Assembly (NCBI GenBank): GCA_001898235.1
Contig: MKTN01000071.1
Coordinates: 39,907-103,906 of the forward strand
Length of the DNA stretch: 64,000 nucleotides
Direction of reading: 5' to 3'
From: Gammaproteobacteria bacterium 39-13
GTDB lineage: Bacteria; Pseudomonadota; Gammaproteobacteria; Berkiellales; Berkiellaceae
Shown: positions 45,110-52,810 of the stretch, piece by piece
How positions within the stretch are numbered: position 1 is the stretch's first letter
How the letters are laid out: each line of letters starts with the position of its first letter
Program-made: the position numbers and the translations under genes
The notes under the pieces: generated by a model
What the model saw: the letters and a program-made list of their open reading frames with translations, nothing else
What the model was told of the DNA's origin: nothing
Databases searched by the model: none

Positions 45110-47745
45110 TGCGTGAACAAGCCTTAATTCTGCTTGACTTAAACTCTCAATCGCCAGGGAATATCAGGCAGATCTTGCAGCAAAATAGTGAAAAGTTAAA
45201 CACCTTATTTTGGCAAGGGCAAGATATTCTTCAAATATTAAATACGCGATCATTTTGGCTCGATCAAATATTAACATATGCCTGGCAAAAGTGGATGCCA
45301 GAAAGTGATGCCTGTTTAATTGCTGTGGGTGGTTATGGATGCCAACGTATCCATCCAAGCTCCGATGCTGATATTTTGATCCTCAAATCCGCTGATTCGC
45401 CAACGCTCAATCAATCTATTGAAACGTTTATTGCCTATTGTTGGGATTGTGGCATTAAACTTGGCTCCAGCGTCAGAACATTATCAGAATCTTTATATTT
45501 TGCTGCTAATGATATTACTATTTTTACCAACCTATTGAATGCGCGGCTCATCATAGGCCAAACATCGTTATTTAAACAGCTTCAAGAAACCATTCTCTAT
45601 ACGGAAAATTTATGGCCATTTAAAGATTTCTTTGAAGCAAAATGTGTTGAACGTCAAAATCGTTACTTGCGCTATGCTGATACAGAATACAATTTAGAAC
45701 CCAATATCAAAGACTCTCCTGGTGGCTTACGTGATATTGATACAATTTGCTGGCTTGCCATGAGGAAATATCATGAGGGTGGTTTAGAAGCGCTATTAAG
45801 ACATCAAGATATTCCTGCACGAGAATTTCAAATTTTAGTTAATGGTCAGGCCTATTTATGGCGAATTCGCTATGGATTACATTTAACTGCCAAGAAACTA
45901 TGCGATCGTCTTTTTTTTGAATATCAAGAAAGTTTAGCGCGTCAATTTGGATTTCAAGATAAAACACTCAATCTAGCTATTTCATCGTTCATGCAACAGT
46001 ATTTTCAAACTGTTACCAAAATACGAGAAATTACGGATATGATGTGTCAACATTTCGCCAAGACGCTCAAAACGCCTGCTGAGCGCTCTCCTAGTCAAAA
46101 GCTCTCTCCTTTTTGCGAAATTGTTGATGAATACATTGAAATTACAGATATTCATGCATTAACAAACCCTGAAAACTTGATGCAACTTTTTGTTTTTGTC
46201 GCACAACATAATTTAAAAGGATTCTCTGCCGAGGCAACACAAATACTTTCAGATGTAATTCAAAATACTACTATTGAATCATTTCAAAATAAACTGATCG
46301 CTGATTGCTTTTTGAATATACTCACCGCCCCTTTTGCTTATCAAGCATTTGCCTTAATGCATCGATTAGGCTTGCTTCAAATTTATATTCCAGAATTTTC
46401 AGCCATTGTTGGACAAATGCAGTATGATCTCTTTCATATTTATACAGTAGATGCGCATACTCTACTGGTTCTTCGTAATATTGACTCTTTTTTTCAGAAC
46501 ACGCCGATTGAGAAATTCGATTTGCTTAACGAGTGTAAAAATAACATCAAACACATTGAAATTTTACGTTTAGCAGGATTTTTTCATGACATTGGCAAAG
46601 GTCAAGGAGGCGATCACAGCTTGATTGGTAGTCAAATTGTCCATGATTTTTGCCATCGTCATCAAATAAATACCGAAGCAGCCGATCTTGTTGCATGGTT
46701 AGTACAAAATCATTTACTGATGTCTCAAACCGCTCAACGCAAAGATATATTTGATAAAAATGTCATCGCTGAATTTGCCCATCTTGTACAATCTCACGAT
46801 AGATTGTCTTATCTTTACTTATTGACTGTGGCAGATATTCTTGCGACAAATCCTGCACTTTGGAATAGTTGGCGAGCAGCTCTTTTGCAAGATTTATATA
46901 AAACAACTAGTTCCTGGCTTAAAACTGAAACACATGAACAAAAGTTAAGTGTGGAGCAAAATGCTCATGAAGCTTTGCAAATAATCAATACAGAATGTCC
47001 TTCGATAAGCTCAGAAAAGGTAAACATGCTATGGCAAGAATATAATCAAGAATATTTTATGCTTGAAAATCCAGCAAGTATCGCTTGGCAAACACAGATT
47101 ATTTTATCCAATCAAGAAAAAGGCAAATCGTTTACTATTGCTTTAAAACCACATTGGAACCAAGTTGGAACAGATATTTTTATTTATGCACCAGAATCTC
47201 TCAATTTATTTGCAAGTATTTGCGCCACATTAGAGAAAATTTTTCTAACCATTGTTGAAGCGCGTATCAATTCAACGACAAATCACTATTCTTTACAAAG
47301 CTTTGTTGTGCTAGAAATATCAGGACAACCCATAGCGGGGCCACAAAGGTTGCATGAAATACAACATGCACTTTCGATTTTATTAACCCCATTTGCACAA
47401 AAAAATGCGCCTCTTGTTATTCCTTTTGTTTCAAGGCATGTCCCAAGAAGGTTGAAGTATTTCAGCTCCGCAATACATGTAAAGATCTCTACGCCTTTAA
47501 GCACTGGAAAAACCGTGGTAGAAATTGATGCTCCTGATTTTCCAGGTTTGTTGGCAAGAATTGGGGAAGCCTTTGTTAAAGGGGAAGTGGTATTACATAG
47601 CGCTAAAATTAATACATTGGGGAATAAAGTTGAAGACGTTTTTTTCGTTAGCGATAAGCTGACAGGTCAGCCCATTACCCAACCAGAGCGTGTTGAACAG
47701 TTAAAATCTTTGATTGAAAAATCGATTGTGGAGCATTGTAAGTAG
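45109..47745 (+). CDS. glnD: PII uridylyltransferase / uridylyl-removing enzyme
   Basis: Senses glutamine and modifies PII signalling proteins. The 878-residue product has an N-terminal nucleotidyltransferase domain (GGYGCQRIHPSSDADILIL; family usually GGYGR.EL.P.SD.D), an HD domain for deuridylylation (LAGFFHDIGKGQGGDHSLIG), and two C-terminal ACT domains (the last starting VVEIDAPDFPGLLARIG). The ATG at 45109 follows the map stop. The NT motif has Cys-Gln in place of Arg-x-Glu, a small deviation worth noting. Confidence 0.95.
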   Translation: MREQALILLDLNSQSPGNIRQILQQNSEKLNTLFWQGQDILQILNTRSFWLDQILTYAWQKWMPESDACLIAVGGYGCQRIHPSSDADILILKSADSPTLNQSIETFIAYCWDCGIKLGSSVRTLSESLYFAANDITIFTNLLNARLIIGQTSLFKQLQETILYTENLWPFKDFFEAKCVERQNRYLRYADTEYNLEPNIKDSPGGLRDIDTICWLAMRKYHEGGLEALLRHQDIPAREFQILVNGQAYLWRIRYGLHLTAKKLCDRLFFEYQESLARQFGFQDKTLNLAISSFMQQYFQTVTKIREITDMMCQHFAKTLKTPAERSPSQKLSPFCEIVDEYIEITDIHALTNPENLMQLFVFVAQHNLKGFSAEATQILSDVIQNTTIESFQNKLIADCFLNILTAPFAYQAFALMHRLGLLQIYIPEFSAIVGQMQYDLFHIYTVDAHTLLVLRNIDSFFQNTPIEKFDLLNECKNNIKHIEILRLAGFFHDIGKGQGGDHSLIGSQIVHDFCHRHQINTEAADLVAWLVQNHLLMSQTAQRKDIFDKNVIAEFAHLVQSHDRLSYLYLLTVADILATNPALWNSWRAALLQDLYKTTSSWLKTETHEQKLSVEQNAHEALQIINTECPSISSEKVNMLWQEYNQEYFMLENPASIAWQTQIILSNQEKGKSFTIALKPHWNQVGTDIFIYAPESLNLFASICATLEKIFLTIVEARINSTTNHYSLQSFVVLEISGQPIAGPQRLHEIQHALSILLTPFAQKNAPLVIPFVSRHVPRRLKYFSSAIHVKISTPLSTGKTVVEIDAPDFPGLLARIGEAFVKGEVVLHSAKINTLGNKVEDVFFVSDKLTGQPITQPERVEQLKSLIEKSIVEHCK

Positions 47746-47767
47746 TCCGAAGTGTATCCCTTCTTGT

Positions 47768-47805
47768 CCCCTCTCCCACTTGTGGGAGAGGGTTAGGGTG
47801 AGGGT
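47768..47805 (+). repeat. REP-like palindrome 1 (CCCCTCTCCC type)
   Basis: CCCCTCTCCCAC...GTGGGAGAGGG hairpin followed by TTAGGGTGAGGGT. First of three related units after glnD; probably also ends the map-glnD transcript. Confidence 0.75.
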
Positions 47806-47842
47806 CTTAATGCTTAAAACATCTGCAAAAATAACTTCAAAT

Positions 47843-47894
47843 CTCCCTCACCCGCTGCAAAAGCAGCGCCTTCTCCCGCATAGCGGTAGAGGGG
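47843..47894 (-). repeat. REP-like palindrome 2, inverted unit
   Basis: Reverse-oriented and diverged relative of units 1 and 3: CTCCCTCACCC, an inner GCTGC/GCAGC hairpin, then CTTCTCCCGC...GTAGAGGGG. Confidence 0.7.
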
Positions 47895-47940
47895 AAATGT
47901 CTGCTTCGCAGACAAAAAGATCGGCTGTGTTTATTCCGAT

Positions 47941-47977
47941 CCCCTCTCCCGTTTCGGGAGAGGGTTAGGGTGAGGGT
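47941..47977 (+). repeat. REP-like palindrome 3
   Basis: CCCCTCTCCCGTTTCGGGAG then AGGGTTAGGGTGAGGGT, nearly identical to unit 1 apart from the loop. Such units are dispersed in many proteobacterial genomes. Confidence 0.75.
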
Positions 47978-48062
47978 CTGAAGAGTATACACGGGTGGAT
48001 ACAAATGAAATATGTTTCTATACTAGGTCTATATGGACACCAGTTTATACATAAAGCTGTAT

Positions 48063-48074
48063 AGACACGTGTCT
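48063..48074. promoter_or_regulatory. Palindrome upstream of the recombinase-like gene
   Basis: A perfect 12-bp palindrome AGACACGTGTCT, 33 bases before the GTG start at 48107. The surrounding 90 bases repeat related words (CTATATGGACACC, TGTATAGACAC), which suggests a regulator-binding region. Function is inferred. Confidence 0.35.
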
Positions 48075-48106
48075 TTACTATTTGCAGAGAAACAAAGGTA
48101 TAAACC

Positions 48107-49138
48107 GTGGGTACTGTAAATTTGTATGTAGCGTATATTATTAATCCGGCTAGAAGCTCTAGCACGCCGCAAATGTTATTTTCAAATCAGGGGCTAGCGA
48201 GTCAAGAAAAGCGCATTCAAGAATATTTAGCAGCGCAATCCGAACATCCCACCTTACTTAAAACCTTTATTGAATCTAGTGATAATCATCAACGTCATCG
48301 CCATCGTTGGCCAGAATTAGAATCTGCAGTGACTTATTGCTTAGAGCATAAAGCGCATCTCATTATTGCTGAGATAAGAAATCTTACCAGCAATGATGCT
48401 TTTGCTAAGCAAATTTTACGCCTCATTGGTGAAACACGTCCCCAAGACGAGGTTTCGACAGAGTTTGCTGCAGAGTTTTTCTGCTGCGATCAACCTTTTA
48501 TCAAAAAAGATAATTTTATGGTTCTTGTTGAACATGCTAAAAAACAAAGAGAATTACATGGGCAATTGATTAAAGCAGGCCTTAGCCGCACAACTGCAAA
48601 ATCAGGGAATCCTCACGCTTCTGACGTCATTGTAAAAGTGAATAAACCGAAAATTGACAATGCTATTGTCTTTGCCTTGATGTTACAGCCGATCATTAGT
48701 AGCTATCGTTCAAAAGGCTATTCACAACGGCAAATGGTATCTGCTCTAAATGATGAAGGTTTTACAGCACCAGAGGGTGGCCATTGGGTGCTTAGCCAAC
48801 TGCAAAAAGTACTCGATCGCATCAAAATGAATGAATCTGCATTGACATTAGAAAAGCAATTTATTGAATACAAGGCTAAAGAATTAAGTTCTTTTGCTAT
48901 TGCTGAGCATCTTAATAAACTAGGAGTTCCCTCTCCTAAAGGAAAAGCCTGGACAGATGAAATTGTTGATAATGTTAGTGAGAGAATTAAACAACTTCAT
49001 GATATAATCCGGTTCAATGATTTTGTTATCGAACTTATGCCTATTCTTGAAAAGTATCACATTGATGAGTTGACAGAAGATGCATTTGCACTTGAATTAC
49101 AACAAGCAGGAATAGTCGTGCCTCAAGAAGCGGCATAA
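48107..49138 (+). CDS. Degenerate serine-recombinase-like protein
   Basis: A 343-residue protein. Residues about 5-110 resemble the resolvase fold (LESAVTYCLEHKAHLIIAEI then RNLTSN, corresponding to the conserved K-x-D-R-L-x-R region), but the Y-x-R-x-S catalytic motif is not evident at the N terminus (YVAYIINPARSS). The second half has two recombinase-domain-like repeats (GYSQRQMVSALNDEGFTAPE and FAIAEHLNKLGVPSPKGKAW). It may be an inactive DNA-binding derivative. Start is GTG 48107 with AAAGG nine bases upstream. It leads a row of three plus-strand genes beside the Dot/Icm genes. Confidence 0.7.
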   Translation: MGTVNLYVAYIINPARSSSTPQMLFSNQGLASQEKRIQEYLAAQSEHPTLLKTFIESSDNHQRHRHRWPELESAVTYCLEHKAHLIIAEIRNLTSNDAFAKQILRLIGETRPQDEVSTEFAAEFFCCDQPFIKKDNFMVLVEHAKKQRELHGQLIKAGLSRTTAKSGNPHASDVIVKVNKPKIDNAIVFALMLQPIISSYRSKGYSQRQMVSALNDEGFTAPEGGHWVLSQLQKVLDRIKMNESALTLEKQFIEYKAKELSSFAIAEHLNKLGVPSPKGKAWTDEIVDNVSERIKQLHDIIRFNDFVIELMPILEKYHIDELTEDAFALELQQAGIVVPQEAA

Positions 49139-49156
49139 AGGTTAAGGTGGTGAAAA

Positions 49157-49465
49157 ATGAGCGAAAAAATCAATAATGAAAAGATCCAAGAAGCAATCGA
49201 ACGTTTTGCAAAAGAAGGCCAAACCAAAGAAGATCTTTTTCGCCAACTTTCATCATTTCTCACAGCTACTGCTAGAAATGTAGATATGTTGAACTCATCT
49301 TCGTATGGAGAGTATTGTTCACAATCGACAGCGTATCAGCCTTCTGGCGGCCTCAATACGGACGACAAATTATCATGGAGCCGTATTATTCAGCAAATAA
49401 AAGAGATCCAGCAACGTCATCCAGATATGAGCAAAGAAGAGACAAAGCGCCATAAACTTGGTTAA
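49157..49465 (+). CDS. Small hypothetical protein
   Basis: A 102-residue soluble protein with an AAGGTGG ribosome site, 18 bases after the preceding gene. The N-terminal 45 residues are helical and charged, the middle is Ser/Tyr-rich, and the C-terminal part is Lys/Glu/Gln-rich. I recognise no family. It is probably co-transcribed with the recombinase-like gene. Confidence 0.6.
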   Translation: MSEKINNEKIQEAIERFAKEGQTKEDLFRQLSSFLTATARNVDMLNSSSYGEYCSQSTAYQPSGGLNTDDKLSWSRIIQQIKEIQQRHPDMSKEETKRHKLG

Positions 49466-49520
49466 GTTCATCTTTTTTACTGCCCGATTTTTGAACAATT
49501 ATTTCGGTAATTTTTTTCAA

Positions 49521-49609
49521 TATGTTGACCAAAACCAGGGAATAAGGTTTAATACTGCGCTGTGTTTGGGGCATTCTCCCCGAAAAACACAAGGATTTTA
49601 GTCAACATA
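49521..49609 (+). promoter_or_regulatory. Structured leader upstream of the zinc-ribbon gene
   Basis: The outer 9-bp arms TATGTTGAC and GTCAACATA are perfectly complementary across 71 bases, extended by AAAA/TTTT. Inside, GTGTTT and AAACAC flank a GGGG/CCCC hairpin (49562-49590). The ribosome site AAGGAG overlaps the base of the outer stem, so the fold could control translation of the gene at 49628. This is inference from complementarity only. Confidence 0.45.
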
Positions 49610-49627
49610 AGGAGATAGCCCACTATT

Positions 49628-50512
49628 ATGGCAGATTGGTTAAAGCGAATTACAAACCTTATCTCTTCCCCCAGAGAATGTGCAACTACACCTAATAAAG
49701 GTGAGCTCAATCAAAATATCTTAAAAAAATTAGAAGATCTGCCGTTGTCGGTATTCTCTGAACAAACACAACAATCTCCCACATTTTCGCAGCGTGCTCA
49801 TCTACATAAGAAAAACTATACTAAAGATATTCCCACTCGAATTGAATCTCCCCCTTCCCCACCTGTCAAACCAAAGGAAGAGGAAAAAGCCATGGCAACG
49901 AATGAGCATGAAGAAGATGATGACAACCTAAAGGCCTTAAAACGCCTCAGAGAGTTGCCTAGAGGTACACATGTAGAATCACGGATTGCTGCTGTTAAAA
50001 ACCTTTTAGGAGAAGGGGAAATCTTCAAAACCCTTAAGATGCTACGTTGGCCTCAAGGCGTACTATGCCCAAAATGTCACTCAAGCAATGTTATCCGTAA
50101 AGATCCTCCCATCGATGCGGTTGATCAACGACATTATTATGTCTGCTTAAATTGCAAAAGCGCTGGCGGTAGCGGCGACTTTGACGATTTTACCGGGCTA
50201 CCTATTGGTTCGCTTCATGCCTTAAGGCAATGGATTTTATGCTGGTATCTGATTGGGTTTTGCTCAGTCAATCAAATAGCAAAAGCGCTGGGGATCAGTG
50301 TTCATGAAGTGATGCAAATTGCTACTTTAGGTAATGAGCTTACTGAGCTGCCAGATGAAGAAGCGCAATTATCTGCCAAAAGTGGCTACGAACTTCGCTC
50401 CAAAAAAGAAGGGGAACAGCAAAAACAAAAAAGGCAGGTTGAGCAACAAGAAGAATACACCCGCAGTGAAAGTAAATCACCGCTTAAACCAGGGTATAAA
50501 TCAAAGAAGTAA
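49628..50512 (+). CDS. Zinc-ribbon protein related to IS1595-type transposase N terminus
   Basis: A 294-residue protein. After a disordered N-terminal 100 residues, a region like the zinc-ribbon domain of IS1595-family transposases appears: WPQGVLCPKCHSSNVIRK and YYVCLNCKSAGG with C147, C150, C173 and C176, then DDFTGLPIGSLHALRQWI and a helix-turn-helix-like QIAKALGISVHEVMQI. No DDE catalytic domain follows; the tail is Lys/Gln-rich. So it is not a transposase but a possibly DNA-binding protein. It ends seven bases from the convergent ankyrin gene. Confidence 0.7.
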   Translation: MADWLKRITNLISSPRECATTPNKGELNQNILKKLEDLPLSVFSEQTQQSPTFSQRAHLHKKNYTKDIPTRIESPPSPPVKPKEEEKAMATNEHEEDDDNLKALKRLRELPRGTHVESRIAAVKNLLGEGEIFKTLKMLRWPQGVLCPKCHSSNVIRKDPPIDAVDQRHYYVCLNCKSAGGSGDFDDFTGLPIGSLHALRQWILCWYLIGFCSVNQIAKALGISVHEVMQIATLGNELTELPDEEAQLSAKSGYELRSKKEGEQQKQKRQVEQQEEYTRSESKSPLKPGYKSKK

Positions 50513-50519
50513 CCTAATC

Positions 50520-52700
50520 TCATGATGATGACTTCATTCCCTTTTTACTCTTCGCATCTTGAGTATCTTTTGGTTTTGCTCCCAGCGTTTGTGCAACACC
50601 ATCCATTTTTGCATTCATTTCTTTTTTCGAGCCTTTCAATTCATTTACAAGATGCTGTCTCATCGCATCCATGATAAAACCTTCCTGTTCCTTTGGCGTG
50701 GTAGCCGCTTTATAGTCTGATTTTTTAATCACAGAATCGCCAAATGCATTTTTAACATCCTTAAATAATTTGTATCCTGCACTTTCATCAGATTGTTTCA
50801 CTGCACCTTTTCTGCCTCTGACTGAAGGTGTTGCTGAGGCAAACGAATTAAAAAGTGCTTCTTCTTTTGGATCAAATCCTACCTTGGGCGAAATTTCTAC
50901 TGTATTCCCCTGAGCATCTTTAGCATAAAACGGCTTACCTGATTCAATCGCACGTTTCTTATATTCCATTAAAATGGCCAATGCTGCCTCGGGTTGCGGA
51001 AAACGAGGATTAGTATATTGAATATTGATAGGGTTATCTTTGCTTCCCTTATTAAACTCGTTTATTGCTATTGACACAGCGTCTGCAGCTTGCGCTCTTA
51101 ATTCTTTTGCTTCAGCAGCAGAAGAGCCCATTTTTAAATGCCCACCAAACGGTCTTGTCCCTAACAGCCTGCTACGACTATAGCTAAATTGCACCGTGAC
51201 TTTCTTGCCACCATCTTCATGTTCAATTTTGATCCGCTTGGAAAGTTTTTTAGGATCAACATCCCACTTTTCATTGGTTTCTTTCGAATCTTTGCCCGTT
51301 TCAAAAGGCGTAGAACCTGTAGTCTTTGTTTTGAGTTTCCTATCTTTAAAGACTTGTTCTTTCGCGACATCATTCACTGCTTCTTTTAGTTCTCCGCGCT
51401 GCGCTCTTAATACTTGCGCTTTTTCATGCAACGCTTGGACATCATCATATAATGTAGAGAGTTCCTCATTTTCTTCTGCACTAAGCAAATCCCTTACAAA
51501 TTCTCCAGTAGCCTTATCGATTCCTTTTTCGTATAACTCTTCTCGACGCGTTTGCTTTTCTGTTATTTCATCTTCTAATTTTTTGATATTTTCATCCCAT
51601 TTTGCAAAAATTTTATTTACTTTCGCCTCATATTGCTCTGGCGTGTAGCGCGTTTTGTTATTTGCAAGGGCCTTTAAGCTATTGAACATATTTAAGATCT
51701 GCTCAAAAGTGTTTAATTTTTCTTCCGCTTCTTTTCTTTCTTTAGAATCCTTAGGCAATTCATTACACTCTCTTCTTGCCCCCCTAACAGCAAATTCTAA
51801 AGCAGGAATAACATTATCAAGTCGTCGCTTAAAATTCTCTGTCTGCCCACGTAAGGAAGAATCTGTCTCTTTATTTCTTTTCTTAATTAATTGTCCCAAT
51901 TCTATATAAGGATCTTTTTTGCGTTTAGATTGCTCGACTTCTTCTTCACCTGAAGTAGGTTCCATAAATGCTTGTTTATAGGCCGCATAATTTTGATCAT
52001 CTAGCACTACTGTATTATCAGTGTCCCTCTCTCTTTCTACTGGCGCATCTTTTGGTTTTCTCATGCCCTGTACAAATAAAGGTACAGGTTCTTCAAGCGC
52101 GCTATTGCTGGGCGATCCATTAGTTTTTTCCGCTTCACTAAACGTAGTAGGAACAGATTTAGCTCTTCTTTTTCGCCTACTCTCTACTGTGGGAAGAGGA
52201 TTAGCATCTGACTCACTTGCTGAACGCTGGCGTTGTGAAAGTATACCCACCATTTCAGTTCTATTATCAAGAGATGAACTAAGACGATTCAAACCTTGTA
52301 TTGCTTGCGCTTCTTTCAAACAAGTTTCAGGATCCTTTTGTTTGAATGCCTTTTTGGGATCGGCGCCATTCTCTTTTAGCAGATTGAAGGTTTCTTGGTC
52401 ACCAGCTAAAGCGGCCATATGCAATGGTGTTCGTCCCATTTCATCTTCTAGGTTTACATCTGCACCAACTTCAATTAAAAGTTTAATTAAATGCGGATTT
52501 CCTCCGCCATAACCGCTCGCAAGGTGTAGTAGGGAAACACCACCTTCGAGCTTATTTATATCAACGTCCTTATCTGCAGCTAACTCACGAATTTGCGCTT
52601 CTGTCTCTTTTATCCTTTCTTCTGAAACATCCTTTTTTCTATTACGTAAGATAAGGTTTTTTAACGCAGTATTTTTATCAGGGCTATCGCTTCCTAACAT
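50520..52700 (-). CDS. Ankyrin-repeat protein (candidate Dot/Icm effector)
   Basis: About 726 residues from ATG 52700, which has AAGGTG just upstream; the frame is open to a TTG at 52751. Two ankyrin repeats lie in the N-terminal region (LHLASGYGG...LLIEVGADVN and GRTPLHMAALAGDQETFNLL). The remainder is highly charged with coiled-coil stretches (about 300-470) and a Lys/Ser-rich C terminus. No signal peptide or membrane segment. Ankyrin proteins next to Dot/Icm genes in Legionellales are often translocated substrates, which is the likely role here. The C-terminal residues lack a clear Glu-rich E-block. Confidence 0.85.
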   Translation of the reverse strand: MLGSDSPDKNTALKNLILRNRKKDVSEERIKETEAQIRELAADKDVDINKLEGGVSLLHLASGYGGGNPHLIKLLIEVGADVNLEDEMGRTPLHMAALAGDQETFNLLKENGADPKKAFKQKDPETCLKEAQAIQGLNRLSSSLDNRTEMVGILSQRQRSASESDANPLPTVESRRKRRAKSVPTTFSEAEKTNGSPSNSALEEPVPLFVQGMRKPKDAPVERERDTDNTVVLDDQNYAAYKQAFMEPTSGEEEVEQSKRKKDPYIELGQLIKKRNKETDSSLRGQTENFKRRLDNVIPALEFAVRGARRECNELPKDSKERKEAEEKLNTFEQILNMFNSLKALANNKTRYTPEQYEAKVNKIFAKWDENIKKLEDEITEKQTRREELYEKGIDKATGEFVRDLLSAEENEELSTLYDDVQALHEKAQVLRAQRGELKEAVNDVAKEQVFKDRKLKTKTTGSTPFETGKDSKETNEKWDVDPKKLSKRIKIEHEDGGKKVTVQFSYSRSRLLGTRPFGGHLKMGSSAAEAKELRAQAADAVSIAINEFNKGSKDNPINIQYTNPRFPQPEAALAILMEYKKRAIESGKPFYAKDAQGNTVEISPKVGFDPKEEALFNSFASATPSVRGRKGAVKQSDESAGYKLFKDVKNAFGDSVIKKSDYKAATTPKEQEGFIMDAMRQHLVNELKGSKKEMNAKMDGVAQTLGAKPKDTQDAKSKKGMKSSS

Positions 52701-52810
52701 CGCATCACCTTGTTTCATGCAAGTTCTACGGCTTGAATACTCATATGACAATGATGATAGGCAAGAGGTTCGCTCATGAAAGAGCTAATTAGGTGTAGGT
52801 ACCAGTTAGA

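Noticed and set aside
49628..50512. Complete IS1595-family insertion sequence
   Set aside because: Only the zinc-ribbon/HTH-like region is present; there is no DDE domain and no terminal inverted repeats were found around it.
51196..52512. Long plus-strand open frames (up to 163 codons) opposite the ankyrin gene
   Set aside because: They are antisense shadows with Ser/Phe/Leu-rich composition caused by the Lys/Glu-rich coding strand.
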